In this document: piece by piece, positions 42,465 through 50,445 of the stretch
Layout of the letters: each line of letters begins with the position of its first letter
Numbering within the stretch: the first letter of the stretch is position 1
From: Verrucomicrobiota bacterium
GTDB taxonomy: Bacteria > Verrucomicrobiota > Verrucomicrobiia > Opitutales > UBA953
Direction of reading: 5' to 3'
Assembly (NCBI GenBank): GCA_003569205.1
Contig: BGOK01000013.1
Coordinates: 1-64,000, forward strand
DNA length: 64,000 bases
Translations under genes and position numbers: made by a program
The notes under the pieces: model-generated
The model's database searches: none
Told to the model about the DNA's origin: nothing
The model's input: only the letters and a program-made list of their open reading frames with translations

Positions 42465-43738
42465 CCTTCGTTAAAAGCCCGTCGCCCCCAATAAGCAGCG
42501 AGCAGGCCCGGGATAGCGAGGGCCAGTGCGAAGAGGAAGTAGTGGGCGTAGCCGAGTTGTTGGGCCAGGCTGCCAGCCCATAGTCCCGGCAGGTAGCTGG
42601 CGACCAAAGCGATGGTCGAGAGTAGGGCATACCGGGTGGCCGCTTCTTCGCCCGCAGCCATTTTCATCATCGCCAACAGCAACGCGCAGAGCCCGGCGCC
42701 GTAAGCGAAATATTCGATGAAGAAGAGTGCACTGATGGTCGGCAGGTTGACTTGCGGGTTGGCGGCTAGCCAGGCGATACCCAGCAAGGGCAAGTGCATG
42801 AGCAAGCCTAGCGGGAACAGGGACTTCGCTAAGCCACGCTGGGTGACGATGAACGACCCGAAGAGCCCGCCGAGGGCTAGGCCCAAGATGGCTGTGGGGA
42901 TACGCAGCACCGCATAGGTTTCGTTACCGAGGGCCAAGCCCCCTTCGGCAGCGGTTGAGATCGCAAATAAAGGCAACACTCGCGCCATGTGAATTTCACT
43001 CGCTCGATAGAAGAAGATGAGTCCGAGCAAAGCCGGAAAGCGCGGGTCGCGCACCATGTCTCGTAAGGCTCCGAGCATCGCGGCTAACCGGTCGCCGAAC
43101 GTCGCCGTGGGGACAGTCATCGCGGGCTCACGCCGAAACGCGTATTGATTAGCCGCCCAAGCGAGGGCGCCGACGCCGATGGCGAGTAGCAGGGCGCCTT
43201 GCCACGCGTCATTGGCGGCCACGTTCTGGCTCATTTGGTGGCCCGCCCACCAAATCAGACCAGGGCCCGCAATGACTTGGCCGGTTTTAGATGCGAAGTT
43301 GAGTAAGCCGGAATGCTTGGCCCGTCCTTGGTCGTCTAAAGAAGAGACAAAGTAACCATCCAGGGCGTAGTCGTGGCCCGCCGACAGCACCGAAATCAGG
43401 GTTAAGGTGCCGAGGATTAGGAGCGTTGATTGGGACGCTTGTCCGACGAGTACGGCTAAGCCGAGGAGGGCGAGCAGCAGGCAGGCTTGGGCGATGAGGA
43501 TGAAGCGCCGAGTCGGGCCAGTCAGCGGCATCAAGGGTGCCCAGAGGATCTTGACCGCGACGGCAAGGCCGAGGATTGCCACCACTTGGGTGATGCGAGC
43601 ATTCGAGATGCCAATGTTCTTAAGCGCAACGGGCAGGGCTTCCTCCCTGATTGCCGCCGGCAGTGCTTGGAATACGAAGCCACCGACGACCCACAGCCAA
43701 GCTAGGCGTGGTCGGGTGATCTGGGCCGGCGCATCCAT
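42461..43738 (-). CDS. MFS transporter, AmpG-like
   Basis: 425 residues, about 12 membrane segments. Segments such as L-W-A-P-L-M-P-L-T-G-P-T-R-R-F-I and S-A-G-H-D-Y-A-L-D-G-Y-F-V recall the AmpG/acetyl-CoA transporter-like subfamily, which imports muropeptides or related compounds, but I cannot tell the substrate. It is the last gene of an eight-gene minus-strand operon starting with mlaE. Its tail overlaps the M16 gene tail by 4 bases. The 43748 gene ends nine bases upstream of its start. Confidence 0.72.
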   Translation of the reverse strand: MDAPAQITRPRLAWLWVVGGFVFQALPAAIREEALPVALKNIGISNARITQVVAILGLAVAVKILWAPLMPLTGPTRRFILIAQACLLLALLGLAVLVGQASQSTLLILGTLTLISVLSAGHDYALDGYFVSSLDDQGRAKHSGLLNFASKTGQVIAGPGLIWWAGHQMSQNVAANDAWQGALLLAIGVGALAWAANQYAFRREPAMTVPTATFGDRLAAMLGALRDMVRDPRFPALLGLIFFYRASEIHMARVLPLFAISTAAEGGLALGNETYAVLRIPTAILGLALGGLFGSFIVTQRGLAKSLFPLGLLMHLPLLGIAWLAANPQVNLPTISALFFIEYFAYGAGLCALLLAMMKMAAGEEAATRYALLSTIALVASYLPGLWAGSLAQQLGYAHYFLFALALAIPGLLAAYWGRRAFNEG

Positions 43739-43747
43739 GGCGCGGAC

Positions 43748-44605
43748 TTAAGAAGGGTCGCCCAGCGAGGACCGGCCGTAGTGTTCGACCGAACGGAAGA
43801 GGCCATCGAAGAACTTGGCGACCGTGATATTCAGCCCGAGCACTTCTTCATCGGTCAAATCGAGCATCTCGCCTGGACGGAAGGTACGCTGGGTATCAGA
43901 AAGCTTGGAGATCGTCTTGGTCGCCTTATTGAGTCCACCGGTCAGGTTCACTTGCGGAGTGCCCGTGAGGCCGAGGGGGCGCTCGACGGGCGTGTTCTCG
44001 GGTAAGTCCTCGGGCGAGTCGTTGGGTACTTCAACGTCCTTCATCGCTTTGAACTCTAAGGTCAGCGAGCCGTCGGGCGTGATGTCATCGTTGGTGACCA
44101 TGCCACCACGGACTAGGACGCGCAGGGCGGCAGCGAGGCTGAAAATCCCATCTTCAAGGTCGCAGATGATGTCAAAAGTCGCTTCTAATTCGTTAAACTT
44201 TTCTTGGAGGTTCAAGCGGCAGAAGGCCTCATGTTTCTGCGCAATCTGTTTATCGAGGTCCGGCGAGACCTGCTGCTGCTTACCGCGGACCCGAATGAGG
44301 GTGCAGAGCAAGTGACAGTGATTCATGCACTCCGCCGAAAGGCCGATCAAATCGTTGATGCTGGTGCGCAGCATGAGATTGCGAGCGTACGCCAACATCT
44401 GGTCGTGTGGCAGGTGCACCTGCGGGGCGGGCATCACGCGCGAAACCGTTGAATAATAGTCGTAAGCCTTGGGGTCGGCGGTGCGGAGACCAGCGAGGCT
44501 ATAGGCCAGCATGTCGTGCTGGCGTTGTAGCATCGACAGGAAGTTGCGGCTGATGTTTTGAAGCGAGATGACGTTCTCGCCTTCAGGAGGCTGGACGGAC
44601 GACAT
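43748..44605 (-). CDS. Unknown 285-residue helical protein
   Basis: No family recognised. It is rich in helix-forming residues, with L-Q-N-I-S-R-N-F-L-S-M-L-Q-R-Q-H-D-M-L-A near the start and a Cys/His cluster C-M-N-H-C-H-L-L-C-T-L-I around residue 92. A P/E/D/T linker (about 195-212, including D-L-P-E-N-T-P-V-E-R-P) lies between the main body and a C-terminal segment. No signal peptide or membrane segment. It starts two bases after the SpoU-like gene ends, so it is translated in the same operon. The C-x-x-x-C-H...C cluster might bind a metal. Confidence 0.7.
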   Translation of the reverse strand: MSSVQPPEGENVISLQNISRNFLSMLQRQHDMLAYSLAGLRTADPKAYDYYSTVSRVMPAPQVHLPHDQMLAYARNLMLRTSINDLIGLSAECMNHCHLLCTLIRVRGKQQQVSPDLDKQIAQKHEAFCRLNLQEKFNELEATFDIICDLEDGIFSLAAALRVLVRGGMVTNDDITPDGSLTLEFKAMKDVEVPNDSPEDLPENTPVERPLGLTGTPQVNLTGGLNKATKTISKLSDTQRTFRPGEMLDLTDEEVLGLNITVAKFFDGLFRSVEHYGRSSLGDPS

Positions 44606-44607
44606 GA

Positions 44608-45435
44608 TTAGGCAGAAGGAGGGGGTGGATCAGATTTAAGGTGGCGGGCGCGCTTACGGGCCAGGAAGCCATCGGCGCGGGGCTGCGGCGTGGAGGCAAT
44701 CCAAGCGATGGCAATCGGGGCGGCTTCGGCTAGGGCCAAGGAGGGACGACTGACGAGACCGGGGTAGCGGAAAACGTGGTCCAGACGAGGCTGGAGATCT
44801 CCATGGATTTCCGTGCCGCTCAGCAGCAGCGCCAAGTGGCGGCCAGGGACGCGAACGGGCGTGCCGAGGTCGACCTTGCGGCCAACGCCGGGCGTGAAGC
44901 CGACGATACAGCACTTATCCTCGACGAGTTTGAGTAGACCACCGAGGGCGGCGGCGCGCATGAGGCGGACATGTTCCATAGCCCCACGGGCGAGGGACCA
45001 GACATCCGGGTTAAACGCGAGTTTCTCCGTACCGGAAGAAAGCAGCAGCCGATGAATCCCGAAGGCACTCATGGTCCGGGCGATGGCCGCTAAATCCGCT
45101 GGGCGACTAATGTGGTCGGCGATGACGATCGTCTCGTGTTTCTCTCGCCATTCGGAGAAGTCAGACACGCGTACATGGCCAGGCTCGGGACGCATGGTCA
45201 CCGCACAGGCGTCATGACATGATTCCTCGCAGAGGTACGACATGTCGTCGGGCGACGAGGTCCGCAGCTTCACACCGATCGCCTCGAGGGCGATGACGTG
45301 AGGGGATAAGGCCGCGACAAAAGCAGAGGAGGCATGGACCTCGCGGAGGGCTTTCGGGTGCTCCAGGATGCAGGCGATGACCGCGTCGATGCCGCGGAGC
45401 ACTAACCGGTTGGGGTTGGCTTCGTCGGTACTCAT
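44608..45435 (-). CDS. SpoU/TrmH-like RNA methyltransferase, divergent
   Basis: 275 residues. The C-terminal SPOUT half (about 95-255) shows S-R-P-A-D-L-A-A-I-A-R-T-M-S-A-F-G in place of the usual D-P-x-N-x-G-A-I-x-R-T-A, then L-L-L-S-S-G, R-G-A-M-E-H-V-R and L-L-L-S-G-T-E-I-H-G-D-L. The invariant Asn of motif 1 is replaced (A-D-L), so SAM or RNA binding may be altered or the enzyme inactive. The N-terminal domain resembles the substrate-binding domain of TrmH-type 2'-O-methyltransferases. Target unknown. The start overlaps the DUF5069 gene by 4 bases. Confidence 0.75.
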   Translation of the reverse strand: MSTDEANPNRLVLRGIDAVIACILEHPKALREVHASSAFVAALSPHVIALEAIGVKLRTSSPDDMSYLCEESCHDACAVTMRPEPGHVRVSDFSEWREKHETIVIADHISRPADLAAIARTMSAFGIHRLLLSSGTEKLAFNPDVWSLARGAMEHVRLMRAAALGGLLKLVEDKCCIVGFTPGVGRKVDLGTPVRVPGRHLALLLSGTEIHGDLQPRLDHVFRYPGLVSRPSLALAEAAPIAIAWIASTPQPRADGFLARKRARHLKSDPPPPSA

Positions 45436-45905
45436 AGGATGCGTCCCTCGTCAAAATCAATCATGTCGGCAAAAGAAATGACGTCGGTGCGCTCGGTTGC
45501 ACCCATTAAGCGCTTGGCGTTACCGAGGGCTTCGCGACCCATTTCGCTCATGCCTTTTTGGACGAGCTCGCGGTTCCATTTATGGACGAGTAGGTCTTTG
45601 GGGAATAGTGCGAGGAGACGAGCGTCGAGGTCAGCTTCGTCCTGGGCTTCACGTACGCATTGGATGACGGCTTCCGGAGTAACGTCGAGGTGGGCGCAGA
45701 GGAAACGGTCAAAACCCTTACAGAAGTTCCGTTGGTAGGACTTAGGTAACTCCCCCTTGAGATGCTTCCGAATCTTCCCAAGGAAGCGGGCCAGATGCAG
45801 CAACCCTGTAGCGCGATGCGGAATATAGGCCGAGGGGAGGTCGTAGCAGATCTCACCGGTCACTTCGCTGAAGCCGTTGGGGCGGTGGATAGGTTGGTCG
45901 GTCAT
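45432..45905 (-). CDS. DUF5069 family protein
   Basis: 157 residues. Family features: D-L-P-S-A-Y-I-P-H-R-A-T-G-L-L-H-L-A-R-F-L-G-K-I-R, then L-P-K-S-Y-Q-R-N-F-C-K-G-F-D-R-F-L-C and a later D-E-A-D-L-D-A-R. DUF5069 proteins are small, probably cytoplasmic, of unknown function, and frequent in Verrucomicrobia. It overlaps both neighbours by 4 bases (the PqiC-like gene upstream and the SpoU gene downstream), so translational coupling is likely. Nothing in it ties it to lipid transport apart from position. Confidence 0.82.
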   Translation of the reverse strand: MTDQPIHRPNGFSEVTGEICYDLPSAYIPHRATGLLHLARFLGKIRKHLKGELPKSYQRNFCKGFDRFLCAHLDVTPEAVIQCVREAQDEADLDARLLALFPKDLLVHKWNRELVQKGMSEMGREALGNAKRLMGATERTDVISFADMIDFDEGRIL

Positions 45906-46486
45906 CTGGGTGGCCCGGACTTAGTCGTCAAGGGAGCCAACACTTTACCAATGATGAGGGCCGCCTTGGCGAGGTTTTCCGACTGGGCGCGCACAAAGTC
46001 CTCGGGTTTTTCGGCTTTAGGGCTATTCCAGGTCCCTTGGCCTTCAGCGAGGAGGTGCCCAGCGTCGTTTTCAACCCGGAAGCGCAACTGGAGAACGGCC
46101 GTTCCATGGTTAAGGGCAAATTGGTCCACGTCGATAAGCAGGACTAGGTGGCTCTCCCCTGGGGCTTGGTTGGTGACGGGCCGGCCAGTGTTTTTGACGA
46201 GGTGCTGGCCGAGGGCCTCAGCGAGCCCGCGGTCTAAGGGGGTGGCCCAGCGTTGCGAGTCCTCCACCTGGACATTGTTCGCTTCGTCAATCAGGACCAG
46301 AGTCGGTCGACGGACCGAGGACGGCAGGGTGACCCTAGGGATGAAGAGTAAGGGACCTTGAACGGTCGGGGTTGCCTGCGGGGCGGCCAGCTGATGGAAC
46401 GTGACCGATTCGCTCTTTTTATCGAAGACGATGCAACCCGTCAGAAGTAGGCTGGCCGTCAGGATGGTGAGGAGGCGATTGGTCAT
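45902..46486 (-). CDS. ABC-transport auxiliary lipoprotein (PqiC/MlaB-type partner)
   Basis: 194 residues; signal peptide M-T-N-R-L-L-T-I-L-T-A-S-L ends in lipobox L-L-T-G-C. The rest matches the ABC_trans_aux/PqiC family: F-H-Q-L-A-A-P near the start, L-L-F-I-P-R-V-T-L-P, W-A-T-P-L-D-R-G-L-A-E-A-L and an acidic stretch. Such lipoproteins sit in the outer membrane and act with MCE proteins in lipid movement. It follows the MCE gene with a 4-base overlap and completes an mlaE-mlaF-mlaD-lipoprotein set. Confidence 0.82.
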   Translation of the reverse strand: MTNRLLTILTASLLLTGCIVFDKKSESVTFHQLAAPQATPTVQGPLLFIPRVTLPSSVRRPTLVLIDEANNVQVEDSQRWATPLDRGLAEALGQHLVKNTGRPVTNQAPGESHLVLLIDVDQFALNHGTAVLQLRFRVENDAGHLLAEGQGTWNSPKAEKPEDFVRAQSENLAKAALIIGKVLAPLTTKSGPPR

Positions 46487-47526
46487 TTGGTGACAGGGGT
46501 CTCGGGTGCAGGTTCGACCTTCTTGTCGGGAGCGCCGCGTTTGCTCCGGCCTTGGATGATAGTTTCAGGATTGCGCTCGAGGAAGTCGGCCAAGGAGCGG
46601 ATGGCCGTGGCGGCTTCGGAGACGTCGGCCAAGGCCGTGTCGAGCTCACGCCGCGTCGGGGAGCCAGCCTTAGTCAGGGTTCGCAGGTTTTCGGCCGTCT
46701 CATTGAGACGTTCCAAGGCTTTGCGACCAGCGGCGGCCATCGACTTGATATCATCAGCGACCGGGTCGACCTGTTGATTCAGGCGTTTGACTAAGGAATC
46801 CACGGACTTCATCGCCGCCGAAAAGTCTTCGACCGCCTTAGTGATAGCAGGGTCGCCGGTGATACGGGCGATGTTATCGGAAGCGCGGACGAGGTTGCCG
46901 TTGATTTTCTCGAACTCGATTTGGGAAGCCCCCTTGTCGATACGCCCGAGAATGGAGTCCACCTTCTTCGTGATGGCCACGAAGTCCACGCGGCTCAGTT
47001 GATCGAGCGTTTGCGAGACAGCCTTGGTTAAGGCCCCGAGGTTAGACGGCAGCGTTGGGATTTCGGCTTGGATGCCCTTGGTGTCGTGTAGCTTGTAGGC
47101 CGTATCGGGGAAGTAGTCTAACTCGACGTAAAGAACGCCCGTGATGACGGACTGTTGTTGGAGCTTGGCGCGGAGGCCCTTCTCGACGGAGACGCGTAGG
47201 CCGCTCTTGTCGACGAGCGCTTGGTCAAGGCCGCGCCGGGTGAGGAGGTCGGGCGTGAACTCCATCACCACTGGGATGGAATAGTCGGACGGGGCTTGGC
47301 TCTCCGTGCGGAGTAGTACTTGCGAGACCTTACCAATCGTCACGCCGCGGAACTTGACAGGGGCGCCGATGTCGAGCCCACTGACAGAGTCGTCGAAATA
47401 GGCGAGGGCAGTCGGCTTGGCGCCGGAGAAGGAGCCAGCACCGAGGAGAATAAAGGCGGCGAGAAAGAGCACGACGCCGCCAGCGACGAAGGCGCCGATT
47501 AAGGTCTTATTAGCATGGCGTCTCAT
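46483..47526 (-). CDS. MCE (MlaD/PqiB-type) protein
   Basis: 347 residues. One N-terminal membrane anchor (about 9-30) is followed by the MCE domain: Y-F-D-D-S-V-S-G-L-D-I-G-A-P-V-K-F-R-G-V-T-I-G-K-V. After it come helical and coiled-coil regions (A-S-D-N-I-A-R-I-T..., then R-L-N-E-T-A-E-N-L) and a K/P/E-rich tail. MCE proteins form rings or tubes that carry lipids between inner and outer membranes. It lies three bases from the ATPase gene, consistent with an Mla-type ABC transporter complex. A single MCE domain makes it closer to MlaD than PqiB. Confidence 0.9.
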   Translation of the reverse strand: MRRHANKTLIGAFVAGGVVLFLAAFILLGAGSFSGAKPTALAYFDDSVSGLDIGAPVKFRGVTIGKVSQVLLRTESQAPSDYSIPVVMEFTPDLLTRRGLDQALVDKSGLRVSVEKGLRAKLQQQSVITGVLYVELDYFPDTAYKLHDTKGIQAEIPTLPSNLGALTKAVSQTLDQLSRVDFVAITKKVDSILGRIDKGASQIEFEKINGNLVRASDNIARITGDPAITKAVEDFSAAMKSVDSLVKRLNQQVDPVADDIKSMAAAGRKALERLNETAENLRTLTKAGSPTRRELDTALADVSEAATAIRSLADFLERNPETIIQGRSKRGAPDKKVEPAPETPVTK

Positions 47527-47529
47527 GGT

Positions 47530-48288
47530 TTAGGATATCCGGGCGAGGGTGAAGAAGGCGTGGGCTTTGGGGTGGGCTTCCGGTGACAGGAAGGCCTTGG
47601 GCGGCGCGTAGGCGCCCATCCTGCCCGTATCGGAGTCGAGGTAAACGCAGAAGTCGGCGACTCGCAAGATGCTGGGCACTTCATGGCTCACCAGGATGAT
47701 GGTCGTACCGAAGGATTCTTTGATTTTAAGGATGAGCTCATCGAGCTTGCCGGAGGTTACTGGGTCGAGGCCCGCACTGGGCTCATCGAGGAACATCACC
47801 GCCGGGTCCAGCGCCAAGGCGCGGGCGATCCCTGCGCGTTTGGCCATACCGCCGCTGATCTCGGAGGGCAGCTTGTCCATGGCGTCGGCTAGGCCAACCA
47901 AGGCTAACTTATATTCGGCGAGCTGGGCGATCTCCTGCGGTGGGATCGGCAGGAATTCCCGCAACGGTAATTCGACATTTTCACGGAGCGTCAAGGAGGA
48001 GAAGAGGGCGGCCCCCTGGAAAAGGAAGCCGGAGCGGCGCAGGACGGATTCCCGCTCGGTCGCAGTCGCGTGGACAAGGTCCGTGCCGAGTAATTCCGAA
48101 CGCCCAGCCATCGGTTCATCGAGGCCGCCCAAGACGCGCATCAACGTGCTTTTCCCGCAGCCGCTGGGACCGACGATGGCAATGATCTTACCAGCGGGTA
48201 GGCGGATATTAACGTCGCTCATCACCGGCTGGCCGGCGTGGCCGACCACGAGGTCTTCGCACAGGAGGATTGGGGCGACGTCGTTCAT
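47530..48288 (-). CDS. Lipid-transport ABC ATPase (MlaF-like)
   Basis: 252 residues from ATG 48288 (M-N-D-V-A-P-I-L-L-C-E-D-L-V); earlier in-frame codons lie within mlaE. Walker A is G-P-S-G-C-G-K-S-T, the signature S-E-I-S-G-G-M-A-K-R-A, Walker B V-M-F-L-D-E-P-S-A-G-L-D-P and the switch His H-E-V-P-S. It powers the permease encoded just upstream. The start overlaps the mlaE stop (TGATG), so the two are translationally coupled. Confidence 0.93.
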   Translation of the reverse strand: MNDVAPILLCEDLVVGHAGQPVMSDVNIRLPAGKIIAIVGPSGCGKSTLMRVLGGLDEPMAGRSELLGTDLVHATATERESVLRRSGFLFQGAALFSSLTLRENVELPLREFLPIPPQEIAQLAEYKLALVGLADAMDKLPSEISGGMAKRAGIARALALDPAVMFLDEPSAGLDPVTSGKLDELILKIKESFGTTIILVSHEVPSILRVADFCVYLDSDTGRMGAYAPPKAFLSPEAHPKAHAFFTLARIS

Positions 48289-49382
48289 CAGAAATCGTAG
48301 AGGTTGAAGATCACCGCGAACAAGGCATCGGCGATGACGATGAGCGTGATCCCGAGGACGGCGGCCGAAGTGGCAGCATCGCCGACGCCGAGGGCGGAGC
48401 GTTGGGCGACCGAACCACGGTAGCAACCTGCCCAGGCGGCGATAAAGCCGAAGGCGATGGATTTGATGAAGCCGACTAAGAAGCTCTTAAACTGAATCGC
48501 TAGAATAGCCTGCGTGAGGTACTGTTCGATACTGAGGTCACCGGCACAGGCAACAATCATCCCGCCAAAGATGCCGAAGAAGGTGGCGAAAATGGCGAGG
48601 AGGGGGACCATCAAGGTGACGGCGAGGATGCGCGGAACCGCGAGGTATTCGACGGGGTTGATGCCGAGCGAGCGCAGGGCATCCGTTTCTTGGCTAAGAT
48701 TCATGCTGCCCAGCTGAGAGGCGAAAGAAGTGGACGTCCGGCCGCAGGCGATGATGCCCGTCATCAAGGCCCCCATCTCGCGGGTCATAGCCAGCGAAAC
48801 GAGGTTGGCGACATAGACGCTGGCACCGAGCTGACGAAGTTGGATAAGGCCCACATACGCCATGATCAGGCCAGTCAAGAAGCCCAGCAAGGCGACGATG
48901 GGCAGGGCATCCACACCAGCGGTCTGGAGTTGGAGGGTGAAGTCGCTCCAGTTGACCCGAGCACGTCCGATGCAAGCCCGGGCAAAGCCGACGGCGGTTT
49001 GGCCAATATGGTCAAAAGCCCGCCCCCACGAGTATGTGCTATCGATACCCCAGGAACCAAAGTTCTCAAAGAAACCAGCGGTGGGGGAGCGATCAGAACT
49101 GAGGGTAGCTTTCTCGGCCATCTCGACTAAGGATTGCAGCCGAGGGGGCAGGGCGCTGAGGTCGCACTGGCGGACATTCTTGAAATGCACATAGAGCCAG
49201 GCGGGAAGAGACGAATCAAATGCCCCTAGTGCGTCCGCTTGGACTTTAACCTTATCCCCTTTAAAAGAGATTCGGGGGAGGTCGTCTTGAATGGTCCAAT
49301 CGCCCGATACGACCACGAGGGTCAACCCATCGCTCAGGACCTCTGTCCTGGCGGTCGGCGCTCGTGCGGAATTATGCGACAT
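48288..49382 (-). CDS. Lipid-transport ABC permease (MlaE-like) with N-terminal STAS-like domain
   Basis: 364 residues from the ATG of M-S-H-N-S-A-R-A-P. Residues 15-105 form a STAS-like domain (T-L-V-V-V-S-G-D-W-T-I-Q-D-D, then C-D-L-S-A-L-P-P-R). The MlaE permease follows, with about five membrane segments: G-F-L-T-G-L-I-M-A-Y-V-G, T-R-E-M-G-A-L-M-T-G-I-I-A-C-G-R and I-N-P-V-E-Y-L-A-V-P-R. The STAS-permease fusion is common outside the Proteobacteria, where STAS is the separate MlaB. Earlier in-frame starts exist up to 49625 but would run across the divergent lpxR-like gene's 5' end. It leads the operon. Confidence 0.9.
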   Translation of the reverse strand: MSHNSARAPTARTEVLSDGLTLVVVSGDWTIQDDLPRISFKGDKVKVQADALGAFDSSLPAWLYVHFKNVRQCDLSALPPRLQSLVEMAEKATLSSDRSPTAGFFENFGSWGIDSTYSWGRAFDHIGQTAVGFARACIGRARVNWSDFTLQLQTAGVDALPIVALLGFLTGLIMAYVGLIQLRQLGASVYVANLVSLAMTREMGALMTGIIACGRTSTSFASQLGSMNLSQETDALRSLGINPVEYLAVPRILAVTLMVPLLAIFATFFGIFGGMIVACAGDLSIEQYLTQAILAIQFKSFLVGFIKSIAFGFIAAWAGCYRGSVAQRSALGVGDAATSAAVLGITLIVIADALFAVIFNLYDF

Positions 49383-49391
49383 CCTGACAGT

Positions 49392-49420
49392 CAGATACTT
49401 GGGCGGTGAATAGTTCACAA
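49392..49420 (-). promoter_or_regulatory. Predicted leaderless promoter of the Mla operon
   Basis: On the minus strand TTGTGA (49420-49415), a 17-base spacer, TATCTG (49397-49392), 9 bases, then ATG at 49382. No Shine-Dalgarno sequence. The geometry also supports the chosen mlaE start. Confidence 0.42.
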
Positions 49421-49473
49421 GCAGAAAGGCGTTGTGACGCTTGGCCGAAACGGCTTTGCTCCTCTTCTGATTC

Positions 49474-50445
49474 ATGCGGTCCTTCCCCCTGATTGCCTTC
49501 ATGGCTGTGGTTAAACTAGGCGCACAGACGTTGCCGCTGGTCTGGAACTCGGCCATCCCCTTGCCGCGCCCCGGGACGGTCCTTTCTTTGGTCGAGGAAA
49601 ACGACAAGTTCGCCCCGACCAACAAGGACCGCTACTATACGCAGGGGTTGCGTTTTTCCTTCAATACGGACGAAAACCACTACTGGGCCCTGACCCAGGA
49701 AATCAATACGCCGTCCGATACGAACAACTCAATTCCACCCGATACGGATTTACCGTATTCGGGCGCGCTCTACTTGGCCTATGGTTATGGAACCGTGCTG
49801 GAACGCGGTGGCCGGCGGGATTGCCTGTTTAGCGCTGAATTCCAGTTGGGCGTCATCGGTCCTGCTTCCGGGGCACAAAACGTCCAAGATAAGTTCCACG
49901 ACTTGGTGGGTATTACGCGCCCCGCCGGCTGGGATTACCAGTTACCGAACGAGCCAGCCATGAACCTAAACCTCGAGTTTAAGCGTCGCTTCGACCTCGA
50001 TGGTGCTAATCGAAACCTTCGTGATTTGATCGCGCGTGGGCAGTTGCAGCTCGGTACGTTGCGGACCGAGGTGGTGCTCGGGGTGCAGTACCGGTGGGGC
50101 TGGGATTTGGATCGCTCATGGGGTCATGGTACGATTCGGCATTCGAACGCCTACCAACCCGTCGAGGGCTTCAATTTGCCGACGGACGGGCCGATGATCT
50201 CGTCTTGGTTTTTTCTGGATGCGCAGACCGAGGTCATTGTGCGGAACTACGCTACCGATGGAACGAACTTCGTGAATTCACGCTCCGTGACGCGGCGGCC
50301 AGTGGTCCTCCAAGTTTCGGCTGGAACGACTTTTCACTTCTATCACTTGAGCGGAACTTACTTCCTCAGCCTGCGGACTAAGGATTTCGAGACCCAGGAA
50401 GACTGGCACTGCTTCGGGGGCCTGAAGGCCGACATCAAATTCTAA
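49474..50445 (+). CDS. LpxR-like lipid A deacylase (DUF2219)
   Basis: 323 residues with a signal peptide (M-R-S-F-P-L-I-A-F-M-A-V-V). The LpxR pattern is present: S-L-V-E-E-N-D-K-F then D-R-Y-Y-T-Q-G-L-R-F, L-P-Y-S-G-A-L-Y-L-A, F-Q-L-G-V-I-G-P-A-S-G, and G-W-D-Y-Q-L-P-N-E-P. It ends in Phe (D-I-K-F), typical of outer-membrane barrels. LpxR removes the 3'-acyloxyacyl group from lipid A at the outer membrane; the family assignment is strong but substrate specificity is inferred. It overlaps the ppx/gppA-like gene (TAATG). Confidence 0.85.
   Translation: MRSFPLIAFMAVVKLGAQTLPLVWNSAIPLPRPGTVLSLVEENDKFAPTNKDRYYTQGLRFSFNTDENHYWALTQEINTPSDTNNSIPPDTDLPYSGALYLAYGYGTVLERGGRRDCLFSAEFQLGVIGPASGAQNVQDKFHDLVGITRPAGWDYQLPNEPAMNLNLEFKRRFDLDGANRNLRDLIARGQLQLGTLRTEVVLGVQYRWGWDLDRSWGHGTIRHSNAYQPVEGFNLPTDGPMISSWFFLDAQTEVIVRNYATDGTNFVNSRSVTRRPVVLQVSAGTTFHFYHLSGTYFLSLRTKDFETQEDWHCFGGLKADIKF

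Noticed and set aside
48427-49625. A longer mlaE start at 49625
   Set aside because: It would run through the 5' end of the divergent lpxR-like gene and adds 81 residues with no family match; ATG 49382 has a promoter-like sequence in front of it.
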